Shown here: positions 56,669 through 64,000 of the stretch, one piece after another | How the letters are laid out: every line of letters begins with the position of its first letter | Position numbering within the stretch: the first letter of the stretch is position 1 | Assembly (NCBI GenBank): GCA_934728585.1 | Contig: CAKVDZ010000003.1 | Coordinates: forward strand, 147,109 to 211,108 | DNA from: an uncultured Candidatus Melainabacteria bacterium | GTDB lineage: Bacteria; Cyanobacteriota; Vampirovibrionia; Gastranaerophilales; Gastranaerophilaceae | Length of the DNA stretch: 64,000 nucleotides | Reading direction: 5' to 3' | Notes under the pieces: model-generated | What the model saw: the letters and a program-made list of their open reading frames with translations, nothing else | The model's database searches: none | What the model was told of the DNA's origin: nothing | Made by a program: the position numbers and the translations under genes

Positions 56669-58351
56669 CTATTTTACTGTTTTGTTAATTCTTTCGCAAA
56701 ATGCGTCTGCTGAAAGTGGTTTGCCAGTAACTTCTTCTAAGATTTCATCATCTTCTTTTGAACCGCCATATTGGAAAATATGTTCGTTCAAATATTTTGC
56801 TGTATCTTTGTTTTCAGTCAAATTACCGAATTTTTCTGTCAAAGCATCATATAATTGAGCCTTGATTAAAGATGCTCTAAAATAGTTTTGGTAATATGCT
56901 GGGTGCGATAAGAAGTGTGGAATTGTAGCCCATTCATTTGTAGCTTCATCTTTTTCACTTCTACCTTTATATTTTACACTCATATCTTTCCAAAGTTGTT
57001 TCAAATCCTGGTCAGGATTTTTGTACATATTTCGTTCAAAATCAATAATTGCCATACTTGAGCCAACAAATTTTGAATCTTCTTCTGCTGCTGATTTTTG
57101 GAATTTAGCAAAAACTTCAGGTGAAACTTTATCTTTCACAAGTCCCTCTGTTCTTGGCATATCGCCCATCATCATTGCAACTGCTTCAGTCATGGTGCTA
57201 GTTGTATCTTGCTCCATATATGGTAATTTTGGGTTTGTTTTCACTGTAAATACTGAGTGTCCTAATTCGTGCATTAATGTATCAATGCTTGAAACATTGT
57301 TTGTTAAATTTGCCAAAATTCTAGCATCTTTACCCGCCTCAATTGGAAACGAGAACCCATGAGTATTTTTATTTTCACGAGGGAACAAGTCTAATTTGAT
57401 TGGAAGTTTATCCACATCATAGCCCATGCCAGCATAAGCGCGTTTTGAGATATCTACAACTTCTTCTTTTGTTTTAATTTGGTCATTAACAAGTTTTTCA
57501 GGGTCTTCACCTGCAAGATATCCGAAATGATAGCTTCTCAAATCTTCTGGTGCAATACCAAAAGCCTTTGATAATTCTGATTTTACACCGTCCATAACCT
57601 TTTTGTTAGACTCTTTTGTATTTTTTGCAACATCTGATAAAAGTTTATCAAGTTCTTTTGGTTTTATGTCGTAATTTTCTTCTAACATATAGTCAAAATA
57701 GTTATCATAGCCTTTTTTCTTAGCAAAATCATTACGCATTTTTACTAATTCAACTAAATCTTCTGCGATTAAGTCGCCAGATTTAATTTTTGCGTCAGAA
57801 GCTTTTTTACGAACCTCTGGATTTTTTTCTGTTTCCATAATCTTTGAGATTTCGGCTTTTGAAACAGGTTTTCCGTCAATTGTCATTTGATATGAGTTAA
57901 GTTTTTGAGAAATTTCGTTCTCTTTTGTACTCATAGCTTTAAGTTCTTCTTTGTATTCAATACCGTCACCAAACGCTGTTGTAAGATTTCTAAGTTGTTT
58001 CTTTAATTTTTTATCTGCAACTCCGCCAGCTTCGTTGATTTCTTTTAATTTTGCGTAAATCTCCTTGTTATCATAAAAATCGTTCGCCTTGTCTTGTGAA
58101 ACATTCATTTTATCCATGTTTTCTGGAGTACTTTCTGTATAAAAATCCCAACAAGCAGCTTCTGAATTAGACATAATAGGTTTCATGTCTTTTGAAATTT
58201 CTTCTCTTAAATTAATAAAGTTTTTTTCGTTTTCTTTTATATTCGTTGAAAAACTAACGCTATCTGCTTTCATAGGTTTAGTTTTGATAGTATTGTTTGA
58301 AACGGTTGTATTGTTAACTTTAAAACTAGGTAAAATATTTCTAATTTGCAT
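56669..58351 (-). CDS. Zinc metallopeptidase with HELGH motif (M2/M3-like)
   Basis: The 560-residue protein is helical, with the zincin motif LMHELGHSVF near residue 365 and a probable third ligand Glu in TSTMTEAVAMMMGDMP about 28 residues later. Segments such as RNDFAKKKGYDNYFDYMLEE resemble peptidyl-dipeptidases of the ACE-like M2 and oligopeptidase M3 groups. A 40-residue N-terminal extension (ILPSFKVNNTT, VSFSTN) is not part of these families and is no standard signal peptide. AAAGGATTAAAC precedes the ATG. It is probably an oligopeptidase. The cellular location is uncertain. Confidence 0.78.
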   Translation of the reverse strand: MQIRNILPSFKVNNTTVSNNTIKTKPMKADSVSFSTNIKENEKNFINLREEISKDMKPIMSNSEAACWDFYTESTPENMDKMNVSQDKANDFYDNKEIYAKLKEINEAGGVADKKLKKQLRNLTTAFGDGIEYKEELKAMSTKENEISQKLNSYQMTIDGKPVSKAEISKIMETEKNPEVRKKASDAKIKSGDLIAEDLVELVKMRNDFAKKKGYDNYFDYMLEENYDIKPKELDKLLSDVAKNTKESNKKVMDGVKSELSKAFGIAPEDLRSYHFGYLAGEDPEKLVNDQIKTKEEVVDISKRAYAGMGYDVDKLPIKLDLFPRENKNTHGFSFPIEAGKDARILANLTNNVSSIDTLMHELGHSVFTVKTNPKLPYMEQDTTSTMTEAVAMMMGDMPRTEGLVKDKVSPEVFAKFQKSAAEEDSKFVGSSMAIIDFERNMYKNPDQDLKQLWKDMSVKYKGRSEKDEATNEWATIPHFLSHPAYYQNYFRASLIKAQLYDALTEKFGNLTENKDTAKYLNEHIFQYGGSKEDDEILEEVTGKPLSADAFCERINKTVK

Positions 58352-58429
58352 GTTTAATCCTTTCTTATGGAGATTATAACGCCTGTCAAAAAATTTTTTG
58401 CTAAATTTTTAACGTCTCTTTAACAAAAT

Positions 58430-59488
58430 TTAACTAGATATTTTCTTCATTGTAATCAAAATATCTGTATCTAATTTTTCAAATGATTTTATTTCAAAAT
58501 TTCGTGCTAAATCCAGTGTTTTTACGTCGCGTCCAGCGTAAGCACTTTTTGCATCGTTATCACCTATAATTTTTGGTGCGATAAATTGATAAATTTTATC
58601 AACTAGATTTTGTTCTAACAATTCGCCATTTAAAATTCCGCCAGCCTCAACGAAAATCGACATAATTTTTAGTTCAAACGCGCGCTTAAAAAGATATTTT
58701 AAATCTATTTTGCCATTTTTTTCTGGACATTGAATAAACTCAACATTTTCAGGAGTTTTTGGTAAGTCTGAAACACAAGTCGCAACATAAATTTTACCAG
58801 TTTTAAAATATTGCATGTCAAAAACACATTTTAATTGTCTATCAAGTAAAATTTTTGTTTTGCAATCAAATTTTGGATTATCCGCAAGCACCGTTGAAGA
58901 TGTTGTTAAAACTGCATCATAAAAAGTTCGCAATTCTTTTCCTTTATCGCGTGAAGCTTGAGAAGTTATCCATTTTGATTGCGCGGTTTTTGTTGCAATT
59001 TTTCCATCTAATGTTGTTGCTGTTTTTAAGGCAACAAAAATCGCGCCTTTTGTCATATTTTTTATAAAAATCTCGTTCAAATCCTTTGCTTCCTGTTCAA
59101 GAACACCATCAATAACTTCAATGCCTGCATCTTGAAGTTTTTTTATACCATTTCCTGCAACAATTGGATTTACATCTCGCATAGCAATAACAACTCTTTT
59201 TAAGCCTCTTTCGACTATTAAATCAGCACACGGTGGAGTTTTTCCATAGTGCGAGCAAGGCTCTAAACTTACGATTAACGTACCTCCACGAGCTTCGTCA
59301 TTTTTTAATTTCAACAAAGCGTCACGCTCTGCGTGGTTTTCTCCATATTTTGCGTGATATCCAGTTGAAATTTCATTTCCGTTTTTATTTAAAACAACAC
59401 AGCCTACAAGTGGATTTGGAGAAGTTTTTCCATGTCCTTTTTTTGCTAATTCAAAACATTTTTGCATATATTTTTTGTAAGTTTGCAT
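58430..59488 (-). CDS. ribD: Riboflavin biosynthesis deaminase/reductase RibD
   Basis: RibD carries out the second and third steps of riboflavin synthesis. The 352-residue protein has the zinc deaminase domain (about 1-145) with GENHAERDALL, SLEPCSHYGKTPPCADLI, and the reductase domain (about 147-350) with LKTATTLDGKIATKTAQSKW and FVEAGGILNGELLEQNLVDK. No other rib gene follows in the window. It has no Shine-Dalgarno; TAAAAT lies 6 nt before the ATG. Confidence 0.95.
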   Translation of the reverse strand: MQTYKKYMQKCFELAKKGHGKTSPNPLVGCVVLNKNGNEISTGYHAKYGENHAERDALLKLKNDEARGGTLIVSLEPCSHYGKTPPCADLIVERGLKRVVIAMRDVNPIVAGNGIKKLQDAGIEVIDGVLEQEAKDLNEIFIKNMTKGAIFVALKTATTLDGKIATKTAQSKWITSQASRDKGKELRTFYDAVLTTSSTVLADNPKFDCKTKILLDRQLKCVFDMQYFKTGKIYVATCVSDLPKTPENVEFIQCPEKNGKIDLKYLFKRAFELKIMSIFVEAGGILNGELLEQNLVDKIYQFIAPKIIGDNDAKSAYAGRDVKTLDLARNFEIKSFEKLDTDILITMKKISS

Positions 59489-59494
59489 ATTTGT

Positions 59495-59500
59495 ATTTTA
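59495..59500 (-). promoter_or_regulatory. -10 element of ribD, leaderless start
   Basis: TAAAAT (59500-59495), then ACAAAT, then ATG, on the minus strand. Confidence 0.5.
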
Positions 59501-59538
59501 CAATAAATTATGCTAAATTAAAACAAAAGAGGTAAATT

Positions 59539-60213
59539 ATGGCTTTTGATTTAAAATATTTAGGACACAGCGCTTTTGAAATAAAAACACCAGAGCAATC
59601 TATTTTGATTGACCCATTTTTGCAAGCAAGCAAAAGTTATGACTACAGAGATGAAAATATTACGGATATTTTCTTAACTCACGGTCACGCAGACCATTTA
59701 GGTAGTGCAATTGATATTGCAAATAACAAAAGAGCCAATATTACTGCTATTTTTGAACTTGCTAACTACTGCATTCAAAAGGGTTCACGCGCAAAAGGTG
59801 TAAACTTTGGTGGCTGGATTGAATATGACTGGGGTCGCGCAATTTTTGTACCAGCATTTCACTCAAGTTCTACTATTGACGGAGTTTATACTGGCGAACC
59901 AGCTGGTGTTATTTTAGATATAAATGGTGTAAAACTTTATCACGCTGGCGACACTTGTCTTTTTGGTGATATGAAAACAATACAAGAGTTGTATAAACCT
60001 GATGTCGTAATGTTGCCTGTTGGTGGAACATTTACGATGGATATTGAGCATGCTGGAATTGCCGCACAATGGTTAAAAGCAAAGGTTACAATCCCAATTC
60101 ACTACAACACATTTGATATGATTAATGTTGATATAAAAAGATTTTCAATGTTATTGCAAACAAAGGGATTAACTTGTCAAATTATGCAACCTGACGAAGT
60201 TTTGCAATTTTAG
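59539..60213 (+). CDS. Metallo-beta-lactamase-fold hydrolase (UPF0173 type)
   Basis: The 224-residue protein has the MBL motifs LTHGHADHLG (HxHxDH), a later His in VPAFHSS, the Asp in YHAGDTCLFGDM and the final His in IPIHYNTFD. The N-terminus LKYLGHSAFEIKTPEQSILI is typical of the UPF0173 group, whose substrate is unknown. AGAGGTAAATT precedes the ATG. It overlaps the convergent GNAT gene by 4 bp at the 3' end. Confidence 0.88.
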   Translation: MAFDLKYLGHSAFEIKTPEQSILIDPFLQASKSYDYRDENITDIFLTHGHADHLGSAIDIANNKRANITAIFELANYCIQKGSRAKGVNFGGWIEYDWGRAIFVPAFHSSSTIDGVYTGEPAGVILDINGVKLYHAGDTCLFGDMKTIQELYKPDVVMLPVGGTFTMDIEHAGIAAQWLKAKVTIPIHYNTFDMINVDIKRFSMLLQTKGLTCQIMQPDEVLQF

Positions 60214-61202
60214 ATTTTAAAAACAGGTCTGCTTGTTTCTGAAAATAACACAACTTCATGCGTTGGAACTTCTTGTTTTATAAGCTTGTAGAAATCTTTT
60301 ACAAGCACCACTTGGCTTTGCACACATTTGAAATCTTTATCTTTTAAATATTGTTCTAAATTTTCTGAATTTTGAACGTATTTTTTCAATTTAATAAATA
60401 GTGAAAAATCCTTTTGGCGTTTTGCAATTTTTGCTCTTGCAAACCCTAAAATTACGTCAAAATCTGGTTCAAATCCATTTGAAACAGTTATGTCAAGAAC
60501 ATAGTTATGACTATCATAAGTTGCGATAGAAAAATATGCTAGCAAAGTTTGTAAATTTTCATCTTCTAAAACATACTTAAATTCCGTATTTTCAACCAAT
60601 CCCTTGAATATTTTTTCAGTATATTCATTTTTTGTTTTTAACAAAGACGGCTTAAAATACGTTATTAAAGAATCGTTAAAAAGCATCGCTACAGCTTGCG
60701 CATCAGAATTTCTAAATGGTCTAAAAGCAGTTGAATCTGGAGTTCTAAAATCAACATTATTAACTCGCCACAACTCTTCTGAAGCACATTTTCTAAACCC
60801 ACAACCGTCTATAAACAGTTTTAATAGTTCATCAAAAGATTCGTCAATATTCACAATAAATGTTTGAGCGCCTTTTGCACCAAAACGAGAAATTACAAAC
60901 TCAACAAGCTGTTTGCCAATATCATAGTAATCTTTTTTGAATAAAAGCTTTGTAATATTTATCTTAAAAGGGCTTCCATTCACAGGTAAAACCGAAATCA
61001 TACCGTGCAAATCGTCTTTATCCACCAAAACATACGATTCTGTTTGGAATTTCATTCGCAAAGGCAACCAATAATGGAACAGTGCACAAGAAGTGTTAAC
61101 AAGTTTTTTTACAAATTTTTCAGCTTCATCATTTCCTAAAAAGGAAATCATATCTTTTACTTTTTCTTTATCTGAATTTTTTAGTTTTCTAATGATTGTC
61201 AT
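60210..61202 (-). CDS. GNAT-type acetyltransferase-like protein
   Basis: The 330-residue protein looks like two tandem GNAT-like halves. The first (about 1-150) starts TIIRKLKNSDKEKVKDMISF and includes MISVLPVNGSPFKINITKLL and DGCGFRKCASEELWRV. The second (about 155-320) has FRPFRNSDAQAVAMLFNDS and FSLFIKLKKYVQ. The acetyl-CoA loop is not clear, so activity is uncertain. I chose the ATG at 61202; TATAAT lies 6 nt before it. It is divergent from the dehydrogenase pair. Confidence 0.6.
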   Translation of the reverse strand: MTIIRKLKNSDKEKVKDMISFLGNDEAEKFVKKLVNTSCALFHYWLPLRMKFQTESYVLVDKDDLHGMISVLPVNGSPFKINITKLLFKKDYYDIGKQLVEFVISRFGAKGAQTFIVNIDESFDELLKLFIDGCGFRKCASEELWRVNNVDFRTPDSTAFRPFRNSDAQAVAMLFNDSLITYFKPSLLKTKNEYTEKIFKGLVENTEFKYVLEDENLQTLLAYFSIATYDSHNYVLDITVSNGFEPDFDVILGFARAKIAKRQKDFSLFIKLKKYVQNSENLEQYLKDKDFKCVQSQVVLVKDFYKLIKQEVPTHEVVLFSETSRPVFKI

Positions 61203-61208
61203 ATTCAA

Positions 61209-61214
61209 ATTATA
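61209..61214 (-). promoter_or_regulatory. -10 element of the GNAT gene, leaderless start
   Basis: TATAAT (61214-61209), then TTGAAT, then ATG, on the minus strand. Confidence 0.5.
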
Positions 61215-61242
61215 TATTTTTTAATTGACTATTGCAAGTTTA

Positions 61243-61251
61243 TGGTAAAAT
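61243..61251 (+). promoter_or_regulatory. Extended -10, leaderless start of the first dehydrogenase gene
   Basis: TGG-TAAAAT, then TCCAAGT, then ATG. It faces away from the GNAT promoter; both lie in a 56-bp gap. Confidence 0.5.
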
Positions 61252-61258
61252 TCCAAGT

Positions 61259-62272
61259 ATGAAAGTTGCAATTTATAAAAACGGAAAAATAGAAATTTCA
61301 GAACGAGAAAAACCGTCTATAAACGGTAAAAAAGGAGCCATTATGAAAGTTCACGGCTGTGGACTCTGTGGTTCTGATATTGTCAAATACAAGGAACATC
61401 TAGTAAAAAACGGCACTGTATTAGGTCATGAGGTTGTTGGCGAAATTGCAGAAATAAACTCTGATACAAACTTCAAGATCGGAGATAAAATTGTAACCTC
61501 GCACCATATTCCTTGTTTTGAATGCGTTTATTGCAAAAATAAAAATTATTCAATGTGCAAACATTTCAAAGCTACAAACATCTTCCCTGGAGGATTTGCA
61601 GAATATATTTACTTATCAGAGGAACATTTAAAAAATGTCGCACATTATATTCCAGAAAATATGACCGACGCAGAAATAGCTTTCTATGAACCTCTTGGCT
61701 GTTGCATTAGAGCAATAAAAAGATGTGAGTTACCAGAAAATTCAAAAGTACTTGTAATCGGTTTAGGTTCAATCGGATTTTTAATGGCACAAGGCTTAAA
61801 AGCTTTTGGAATGGACGTTTACGGTTGCGACTTGATTGATGAAAGAATTGAACTTGCAAACAAAAACGGTATCAAAGCTTTCAATTCAAAAAATACACAG
61901 CAAACTGTCGATTTTATTAAATCGCACACTGATGACTTAGGGGCTGATGCAATATTTATGACATCTGGCGCTGACCCAACAATAGATTTAGCACTAAAAA
62001 CAGTACGAAGTGGCGGAAAAATTTTAATTTTTGCAAGCACACCAAAAAATTTCGGATATGCAAATAACGAAATCTATTACCGAGAATTGACTGTTTTAGG
62101 CAGTTATTCACCATCACCAAAAGATTTGGAAGATTCTTACAATCTTTTAAAAGATGGCAAAGTAAATGTTCACGGTATTTCGACAATATTTAACATTGAC
62201 GATACACAAAAAGCTTTTGATGATACAATATCAAATAAGGTATACAAAGCATATATAAAGGTAAGCGAATAA
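61259..62272 (+). CDS. Zinc-dependent alcohol/polyol dehydrogenase (first of a pair)
   Basis: The 337-residue medium-chain dehydrogenase has the catalytic zinc motif HGCGLCGSDIVKYKEHL, GHEVVGEI, the structural zinc site CFECVYCKNKNYSMC, and the Rossmann motif VIGLGSIGFLMAQG. Asp at the end of the second strand (GCDLIDER) favours NAD. Substrate cannot be inferred; sorbitol, threonine and similar dehydrogenases share this form. I chose ATG 61259 (MKVAIYKNGK) over the upstream codon at 61232. The stop directly abuts the next gene. Confidence 0.88.
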   Translation: MKVAIYKNGKIEISEREKPSINGKKGAIMKVHGCGLCGSDIVKYKEHLVKNGTVLGHEVVGEIAEINSDTNFKIGDKIVTSHHIPCFECVYCKNKNYSMCKHFKATNIFPGGFAEYIYLSEEHLKNVAHYIPENMTDAEIAFYEPLGCCIRAIKRCELPENSKVLVIGLGSIGFLMAQGLKAFGMDVYGCDLIDERIELANKNGIKAFNSKNTQQTVDFIKSHTDDLGADAIFMTSGADPTIDLALKTVRSGGKILIFASTPKNFGYANNEIYYRELTVLGSYSPSPKDLEDSYNLLKDGKVNVHGISTIFNIDDTQKAFDDTISNKVYKAYIKVSE

Positions 62273-63304
62273 ATGAAAGCAGTAAGATTTTGGGCTCCGC
62301 AAGATATTAGATATGAAGAAGTTCCTGTAACTCAACCTAAAAAAGGCGAAATTGTTGTCAAAATTAAAGCCGCTTTAACTTGTGGAACAGACGTTAAAAC
62401 TTTCCGCAGAGGTCACCCCGTGTTGATAAAAAAAGTTCCATCGGGCTTTGGACACGAATTTTCAGGAATTGTTGATCAGTTAGGCGAGGGTGTGACAAAT
62501 GTAAAAGTCGGTGATAGAGTTGCTGTCGCAAATTCTGCCCCTTGTGGAGAATGTTTTTATTGCAAACGACAAGAATATAATTTATGCGAAAACCTAGATT
62601 TATTAAATGGTGCTTACGCTGAATACATAACTGTTCCAGCTAGAATTGTGAGCAAAAACACTCTTGTTTTACCAGATGATTTAAGTTTTGAAAAGGCCTC
62701 TTTTTGTGAACCTTTAGCAAATGTCGTTCATGGGGCATCAAGAACAGATATCAAAGCAGGTCAAAGCGTTGGCATTATTGGAATTGGACCTATTGGTTTA
62801 ATGTTTGCTCGTGTAGCAAAATTAAAAGGAGCAAGAGTTATTGTAGCTGGCAGAAATCCAATAAAATTGAAGCTTGCAGAAGAATTTGCTCACGCAGACG
62901 AAATTGTCGATTTAAAAAAATATCCTAATCCAGAAAAAATCTTCAAAAATTTTTCTGACGAAAACAAAGGGCTTGACGTTGCAATTGAATGTGTTGGATT
63001 ACCTGAAATTTGGGAAAGAATTTTTGCATGCGTACGTCCAGGGGGTACTGTTCACTTCTTTGGAGGTTGCAAAAGTGGTTCAACCGTAACCTTTGACACA
63101 ACAAAAATGCACTACGGTGATATTAGGTTAATGAGTGTATTCCACCACACACCTCAATATTTTAGAGAAGCGCTAGATTTGATTTCCTCTGGTCAAATTG
63201 AAGTTGAAAAGCTCATCACAGATAGACTAAGTCTAAAAGACGTTGAGTACGCTATGCAACAACATATTGAGGGGAAAGCTATTAAGTTTTTAATCACACC
63301 TTAG
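62273..63304 (+). CDS. Zinc-dependent alcohol/polyol dehydrogenase (second of a pair)
   Basis: The 343-residue paralogue of the preceding protein has LTCGTDVKTFRRGHP in place of the catalytic Cys region, GHEFSGIVDQLG, the structural site CGECFYCKRQEYNLC and the Rossmann motif IIGIGPIGLMFARV. The second strand ends in VAGRNPIK without the NAD-favouring Asp, so cofactor preference may differ from its neighbour. The ATG lies right after the stop of the first dehydrogenase with GGTAAGCGAATAA upstream, so the two are cotranscribed and may act in sequence. Substrate unknown. Confidence 0.88.
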   Translation: MKAVRFWAPQDIRYEEVPVTQPKKGEIVVKIKAALTCGTDVKTFRRGHPVLIKKVPSGFGHEFSGIVDQLGEGVTNVKVGDRVAVANSAPCGECFYCKRQEYNLCENLDLLNGAYAEYITVPARIVSKNTLVLPDDLSFEKASFCEPLANVVHGASRTDIKAGQSVGIIGIGPIGLMFARVAKLKGARVIVAGRNPIKLKLAEEFAHADEIVDLKKYPNPEKIFKNFSDENKGLDVAIECVGLPEIWERIFACVRPGGTVHFFGGCKSGSTVTFDTTKMHYGDIRLMSVFHHTPQYFREALDLISSGQIEVEKLITDRLSLKDVEYAMQQHIEGKAIKFLITP

Positions 63305-63507
63305 TGATTTTTTGCAAATTTACCAAAAATTTTAGACAAAGGTCCATTTGGTTCCAAAAAATCAAATGTAATTTCGATGTCTTTTGCATCTTGCCACAAT
63401 TTTGTGATAGCATTTGAAGCTTTTTTAACTTCAAAGATATCAGCAGCCAACATCTTTTCATTAAAACTGTTTGACAACATAAAAATTCTTCCATTTATTT
63501 TCGACAT
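63301..63507 (-). CDS. Small hypothetical protein
   Basis: This 68-residue frame, convergent with the dehydrogenase gene by a 4-bp overlap, has ordinary amino-acid composition: SKINGRIFMLSNSFNEKML, then a helix (DIFEVKKASNAITKLWQDAK) and a short EITFDFLEPNG stretch. No family is recognised and no clear ribosome site is visible, so it is tentative. Confidence 0.4.
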   Translation of the reverse strand: MSKINGRIFMLSNSFNEKMLAADIFEVKKASNAITKLWQDAKDIEITFDFLEPNGPLSKIFGKFAKNH

Positions 63508-63572
63508 TATGAAAATACCATGCCAGCAAGTTTTTTTAATCCTCTATAAAGTGGAAATTTTATGCATAATAG

Positions 63573-64000
63573 CTATTTACAACTTGTCTTTGTTTCCCAG
63601 TCTAATTCTTTGCATTTTAAGTAATCCATATTGCCGTTTTTTATTATCCAATAAGCACCACATATCATACCAAAATCATTAATAACCATATCCTTAAGCA
63701 CGGTGTTTTCGCAGTCCTCTGGAGTAGCATACCACGTAGGATATAGCTTTACTTCTTCACCTTGCATAGAAAAAATCATAAACCTAAAGACATCTTTACC
63801 AAACGTGTTTGAGCCTTTTCGTCCGTCTATATCAAATGTTACTGTGATACTACTGTCTAAAGCCATAGCTGTGCCATCTGCAAGAATAAAACTATAGAAA
63901 TCATCTCCTAGGTCAATATCACCATAAATTTTATTTATGCAACCATCTCCAAATTCACAGTTCTTTGACAACTTCATAAATTCTGTCATTCGTTCTGCAA
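63573..64000 (-). CDS. Pilin-like protein, C-terminal part (cut by window edge)
   Basis: The frame stays open to the right edge, so the N-terminus, where a pilin signal would be, is outside the window. The visible 142 residues include TVTFDIDGRKGSNTFGKDVF followed by RFMIFSMQ, a pattern resembling the 'DG.KGPN..G.D.F' segment of type II secretion and type IV pilin-like proteins. Cysteines near both ends (NCEFGDGC, KTSC) may form disulfides. With the PilM-PilN/PilO locus at 16-18.7 kb it suggests a pilus or pseudopilus system. Confidence 0.5.
   Translation of the reverse strand, partial: AERMTEFMKLSKNCEFGDGCINKIYGDIDLGDDFYSFILADGTAMALDSSITVTFDIDGRKGSNTFGKDVFRFMIFSMQGEEVKLYPTWYATPEDCENTVLKDMVINDFGMICGAYWIIKNGNMDYLKCKELDWETKTSCK

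Overview
The window is AT-rich, gene-dense bacterial chromosome. The organism is a diderm: it has flagellar P- and L-ring genes, a TolC-type outer-membrane channel, and two Kdo (LPS core sugar) enzymes. It is probably an anaerobe, because it carries class III ribonucleotide reductase NrdDG. A Min system, a type IV pilus cluster, two sigma-70 genes and several families I associate with gut Melainabacteria suggest a flagellated member of the Vampirovibrionia / Gastranaerophilales. That taxonomy is inference from gene content and could not be tested here.

Layout. 1-6.6 kb is a flagellar operon (flgG end, flgA, flgH, flgI, flgJ, a small flgM-like gene, a flgN-like gene, flgK, flgL). 6.7-16.1 kb holds an unrecognised helical protein, a SPOR protein, a PfkB kinase, a variant GGDEF protein, and housekeeping genes (metW-like, yihY, nrnA-like, DUF721, sigma-70, rlmB, nadA). 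16.2-18.7 kb has a pilM-pilN fusion followed by pilO. 18.7-22.8 kb has a radical SAM gene, a STAS-like gene, and the operon kdsD-kdsC-queD-uppP. 22.9-30.7 kb has an apparently orphan DNA methyltransferase, a cupin protein, mutL, a hypothetical gene, and minC-minD-minE, in which MinE carries a long charged tail. 30.7-32.7 kb has a structured intergenic region, a Cys-rich small protein, hpf and a glycosyltransferase. 32.7-37.9 kb is a TetR-TolC-HlyD-ABC-2-ABC-2 export operon with no ATPase gene. 38-43.9 kb has a purine nucleoside phosphorylase, a probable rpoZ, a NarL-type regulator, a second sigma-70 gene with a long leader, thrC and hom.

43.9-46.7 kb is the most unusual stretch. Four 93-bp tandem units, each starting with the first 19 nt of tRNA-Thr and containing an inverted copy of its D arm, lie directly upstream of an intact tRNA-Thr(CGU). 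After the tRNA come a small regulator gene, a broken tyrosine recombinase and a small membrane protein. Then come extra copies of the tmRNA 3' end, and finally tmRNA itself on the minus strand. The 3' ends of the two RNA genes face each other across this remnant, which looks like a decayed integration hotspot.

46.8-52.3 kb has a DUF378 protein, a protein built from an REMGETPEDMA repeat, an HTH/zinc-ribbon protein, the large SRP RNA, a cobalamin riboswitch driving nrdD-nrdG, and an EF-hand protein. 52.3-64 kb has mazG, der, a WG-repeat protein, a beta-repeat protein beside an HELGH metallopeptidase, ribD, an MBL-fold hydrolase, a GNAT protein, two adjacent zinc alcohol dehydrogenases, a small hypothetical gene and a truncated pilin-like gene.

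A feature running through the window is gene starts without a Shine-Dalgarno sequence, in which a -10-like hexamer lies 6-7 nt before the ATG (nrnA-like, mutL, tetR, the HTH/zinc-ribbon gene, der, ribD, the GNAT gene, the first dehydrogenase). This predicts leaderless transcripts.
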